A stretch of 14,734 bases of DNA, taken from NCBI GenBank assembly GCA_900769205.1, contig CAAGFS010000057.1, positions 1 to 14,734 of the forward strand, written 5' to 3'. The notes below the pieces were generated by a model, which did not search any database, was not told where the DNA came from, and saw only the letters and a program-made list of their open reading frames with translations. Shown one piece after another: positions 13,436-14,734 of this stretch. The translations under genes and the position numbers were made by a program. Numbering within the stretch: the first letter of the stretch is position 1; the number at the start of each line of letters is the position of its first letter. The DNA comes from Clostridia bacterium. GTDB lineage: Bacteria > Bacillota > Clostridia > Christensenellales > CAG-917.

Positions 13436-13930
13436 ATGCTCAGGCACGTCAAACATCCCTTCCCCGCCGTCGTTGACAGCGAATCGAAAATACTCGTTCT
13501 CGGCAGCGCGCCGTCCGTCAAATCGGTGGAACACGATTTCTATTACATGCACCCGCAAAATCGCTTTTGGCGGGTGCTTTCTCGTCTTTTCGGGCAGGAT
13601 TTCACCCTGATGAGCAAGCAAGAAAAAATCATTGCTCTTTGCCGTCTGCATATCGCCCTTTACGACAGCGTCGAGGAGTGCGATATTCTTTCAAGCAAGG
13701 ACAGCGCAATCTCAAACGTCGTCCCCGCGGATATACGCAAAATTATGCAAGACACAAAAATATCCCGCATATTCTGCAACGGCAAAGCGTCCTACGCCTA
13801 TCTCGTCAAGTATCATCCCGACCTTGCCGAGAAAACTCTCGCGTTGCCATCCACAAGCCCGGCAAACGCGCAGTACTCTCTTGAAAGGCTCACGGACGAG
13901 TGGAAGGTCATTCTCGACGACCTTAACTAA
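13436..13930 (+). CDS. DNA-deoxyinosine/hypoxanthine glycosylase, uracil-DNA glycosylase superfamily
   Basis: A 164-residue protein starting one base after the alpha-galactosidase stop. It has no clear ribosome site of its own, so it is probably translated by coupling. Motifs are LVLGSAPSVKSVEHDFYYMH (from residue 20) followed by PQNRFWRVL, the VVPADI segment (95-100), FCNGKASY (113-120) and LPSTSPAN (137-144). These match the hypoxanthine-DNA glycosylase branch of the UDG superfamily as I know it. Such enzymes remove deaminated bases (hypoxanthine, sometimes uracil) from DNA and start base excision repair in the cytoplasm. The length is typical of this compact family. Its place behind a glycosidase gene has no obvious functional logic and probably only reflects convenient expression. 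Confidence 0.87.
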   Translation: MLRHVKHPFPAVVDSESKILVLGSAPSVKSVEHDFYYMHPQNRFWRVLSRLFGQDFTLMSKQEKIIALCRLHIALYDSVEECDILSSKDSAISNVVPADIRKIMQDTKISRIFCNGKASYAYLVKYHPDLAEKTLALPSTSPANAQYSLERLTDEWKVILDDLN

Positions 13931-13954
13931 ACCGCCAGTATAAGCCTCGATTGC

Positions 13955-13992
13955 AAAAAAAACGCGCTCCCAAATGGAGCGCGTACTTTTTT
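13955..13992. terminator. Bidirectional terminator between the glycosylase and the ABC permease
   Basis: ACGCGCTCC (13962-13970) pairs perfectly with GGAGCGCGT (13976-13984), a 9-bp stem around CAAAT. Eight As (13955-13962) precede and TTTTTT (13987-13992) follows. It serves the plus-strand unit and the convergent permease gene, whose stop is at 13999. Confidence 0.92.
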
Positions 13993-13998
13993 CGTTTA

Positions 13999-14734
13999 TC
14001 ACTCGCTTCGCAATGCGATTGCGGGGTCTTTCTTCGCCGCGATTCTCGAAGGAATAAATCCTGCAACCATACTGAGCAAAATGCTGATTGCAAACATAAC
14101 GAGGCATTGCCACCAGGATATCGACATAAGTCCGCTGATTTTGAACACGACTTTGAGAATCGCGCTTCCCGCAAAGGAGAACATCACGCTGATGATTATG
14201 CCGATAAGTCCCGAATAACCGCCGAGTATCGCCGATTCCGCAAGGAACACGCGGGATATATCTTTCTTTCTTGCGCCGATCGACCGCAACACGCCGATTT
14301 CCTTTCTGCGTTCGAGCACGGACGTGTAGATGATGATTGCAATCATGATCGTGGACACGATGAGCGAAATCGCGGCAAAGGCAACGAGCACGCCGGTTAT
14401 CGTGGTGACCATCGTGTTGACGAAGCTCATAATCGTGGACAAACTGTCGCCGTAGCTGACGCTTGCGCCCGTTTCCGCATTGTATTGATCAATAAATGCG
14501 ACTATCTTCTCTTTTGCTTCAAACGACGAGCAATAGAACTCGATGGAAACGGGTTCTTCGAGATTTGCCACACCGAGTTTTCTCATGACGGTGAGATCGG
14601 TGTTGTTCCCTTCCGTAAACTCAATCTTGTCCCCCGCAGTCAGTTTGACCTGAGTGCCGTTGGTTGTGGAATAATCGAAGTTGATGGGGCTCTTGTAGCT
14701 GTCGTCGAGATCGTCTTCCGCAAGAGCTTTCAGC
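13999..14734 (-). CDS. FtsX/MacB-family ABC transporter permease, C-terminal part (cut by the window edge)
   Basis: The frame is open from the stop at 13999 to the right edge, giving 244 residues with no start in the window. The ATG at 14586 is internal: the frame continues upstream with protein-like sequence and no ribosome site marks it. The first 100 or so residues are the extracellular domain end, with FDYSTTNGTQVKLTAGDKI. Three membrane segments of the FtsX fold follow. The cytoplasmic loop after the first of these reads LERRKEIGVLRSIGARKKDI, the coupling motif that contacts the ATPase subunit. The protein ends GFIPSRIAAKKDPAIALRSE, the typical C-terminus of MacB-like permeases. Such proteins work in mechanotransmission, peptide or lipoprotein export, or drug resistance. 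The ATP-binding partner would be outside the window. Confidence 0.9.
   Translation of the reverse strand, partial: LKALAEDDLDDSYKSPINFDYSTTNGTQVKLTAGDKIEFTEGNNTDLTVMRKLGVANLEEPVSIEFYCSSFEAKEKIVAFIDQYNAETGASVSYGDSLSTIMSFVNTMVTTITGVLVAFAAISLIVSTIMIAIIIYTSVLERRKEIGVLRSIGARKKDISRVFLAESAILGGYSGLIGIIISVMFSFAGSAILKVVFKISGLMSISWWQCLVMFAISILLSMVAGFIPSRIAAKKDPAIALRSE

Noticed and set aside
1..14734. CRISPR array, insertion sequence, prophage or toxin-antitoxin system
   Set aside because: No regularly spaced repeats, transposase motifs, long terminal inverted repeats or paired small toxin genes are visible.

Overview
The window looks like a chromosomal segment from an anaerobic, gut-type member of the Bacillota (Clostridia-like), probably from a metagenome assembly. 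The signs are strong AGGAGG-type ribosome binding sites, sigma-A-like promoters, compact U-tract terminators, a standard genetic code, and a content of sulfatase, alpha-galactosidase, HU and FtsX-type permease genes. The exact lineage is inference; no rRNA or tRNA is present to fix it.

Layout. Positions 1-323 hold no convincing gene, only a promoter at 261-289. A two-gene operon of membrane proteins follows on the plus strand (324-1175, DUF5058-like; 1186-2130, a six-helix partner with a long charged tail) and ends at a GC-rich hairpin. A monocistronic membrane-anchored sulfatase (2286-4424) has its own promoter with an operator-like palindrome. It converges, through two back-to-back terminators, on two minus-strand genes: a class III aminotransferase (5926-7554) and a tandem-domain class II aldolase (4558-5805). 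Each of these has its own promoter, and a terminator lies between them.

The HU gene (7872-8144, plus) and a lipoprotein gene (8243-8905, minus) converge on one bidirectional terminator. From about 8993 a plus-strand unit reads through a CtpE-like P-type ATPase, a GH27 alpha-galactosidase with an inserted beta-sandwich domain (11812-13434), and a hypoxanthine/uracil-DNA glycosylase-family protein (13436-13930). The ATPase N-terminus is split from its body by an apparent one-base deletion near 9241-9244. The last terminator, again bidirectional, also closes a minus-strand FtsX/MacB-type ABC permease that runs off the right edge.

How the genes work together. Sulfatase and alpha-galactosidase fit glycan use, and aldolase plus aminotransferase fit a small-molecule pathway whose substrate cannot be read from sequence. 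I see no CRISPR, insertion sequence, phage or toxin-antitoxin module. The most notable signals are the aldolase with a degenerate upstream copy of its own domain, the ATPase frameshift, the His-to-Asn change in the sulfatase GKWHLG motif, the domain inserted into the GH27 barrel, and a TGATATAAT-type extended -10 element shared by four promoters on both strands.
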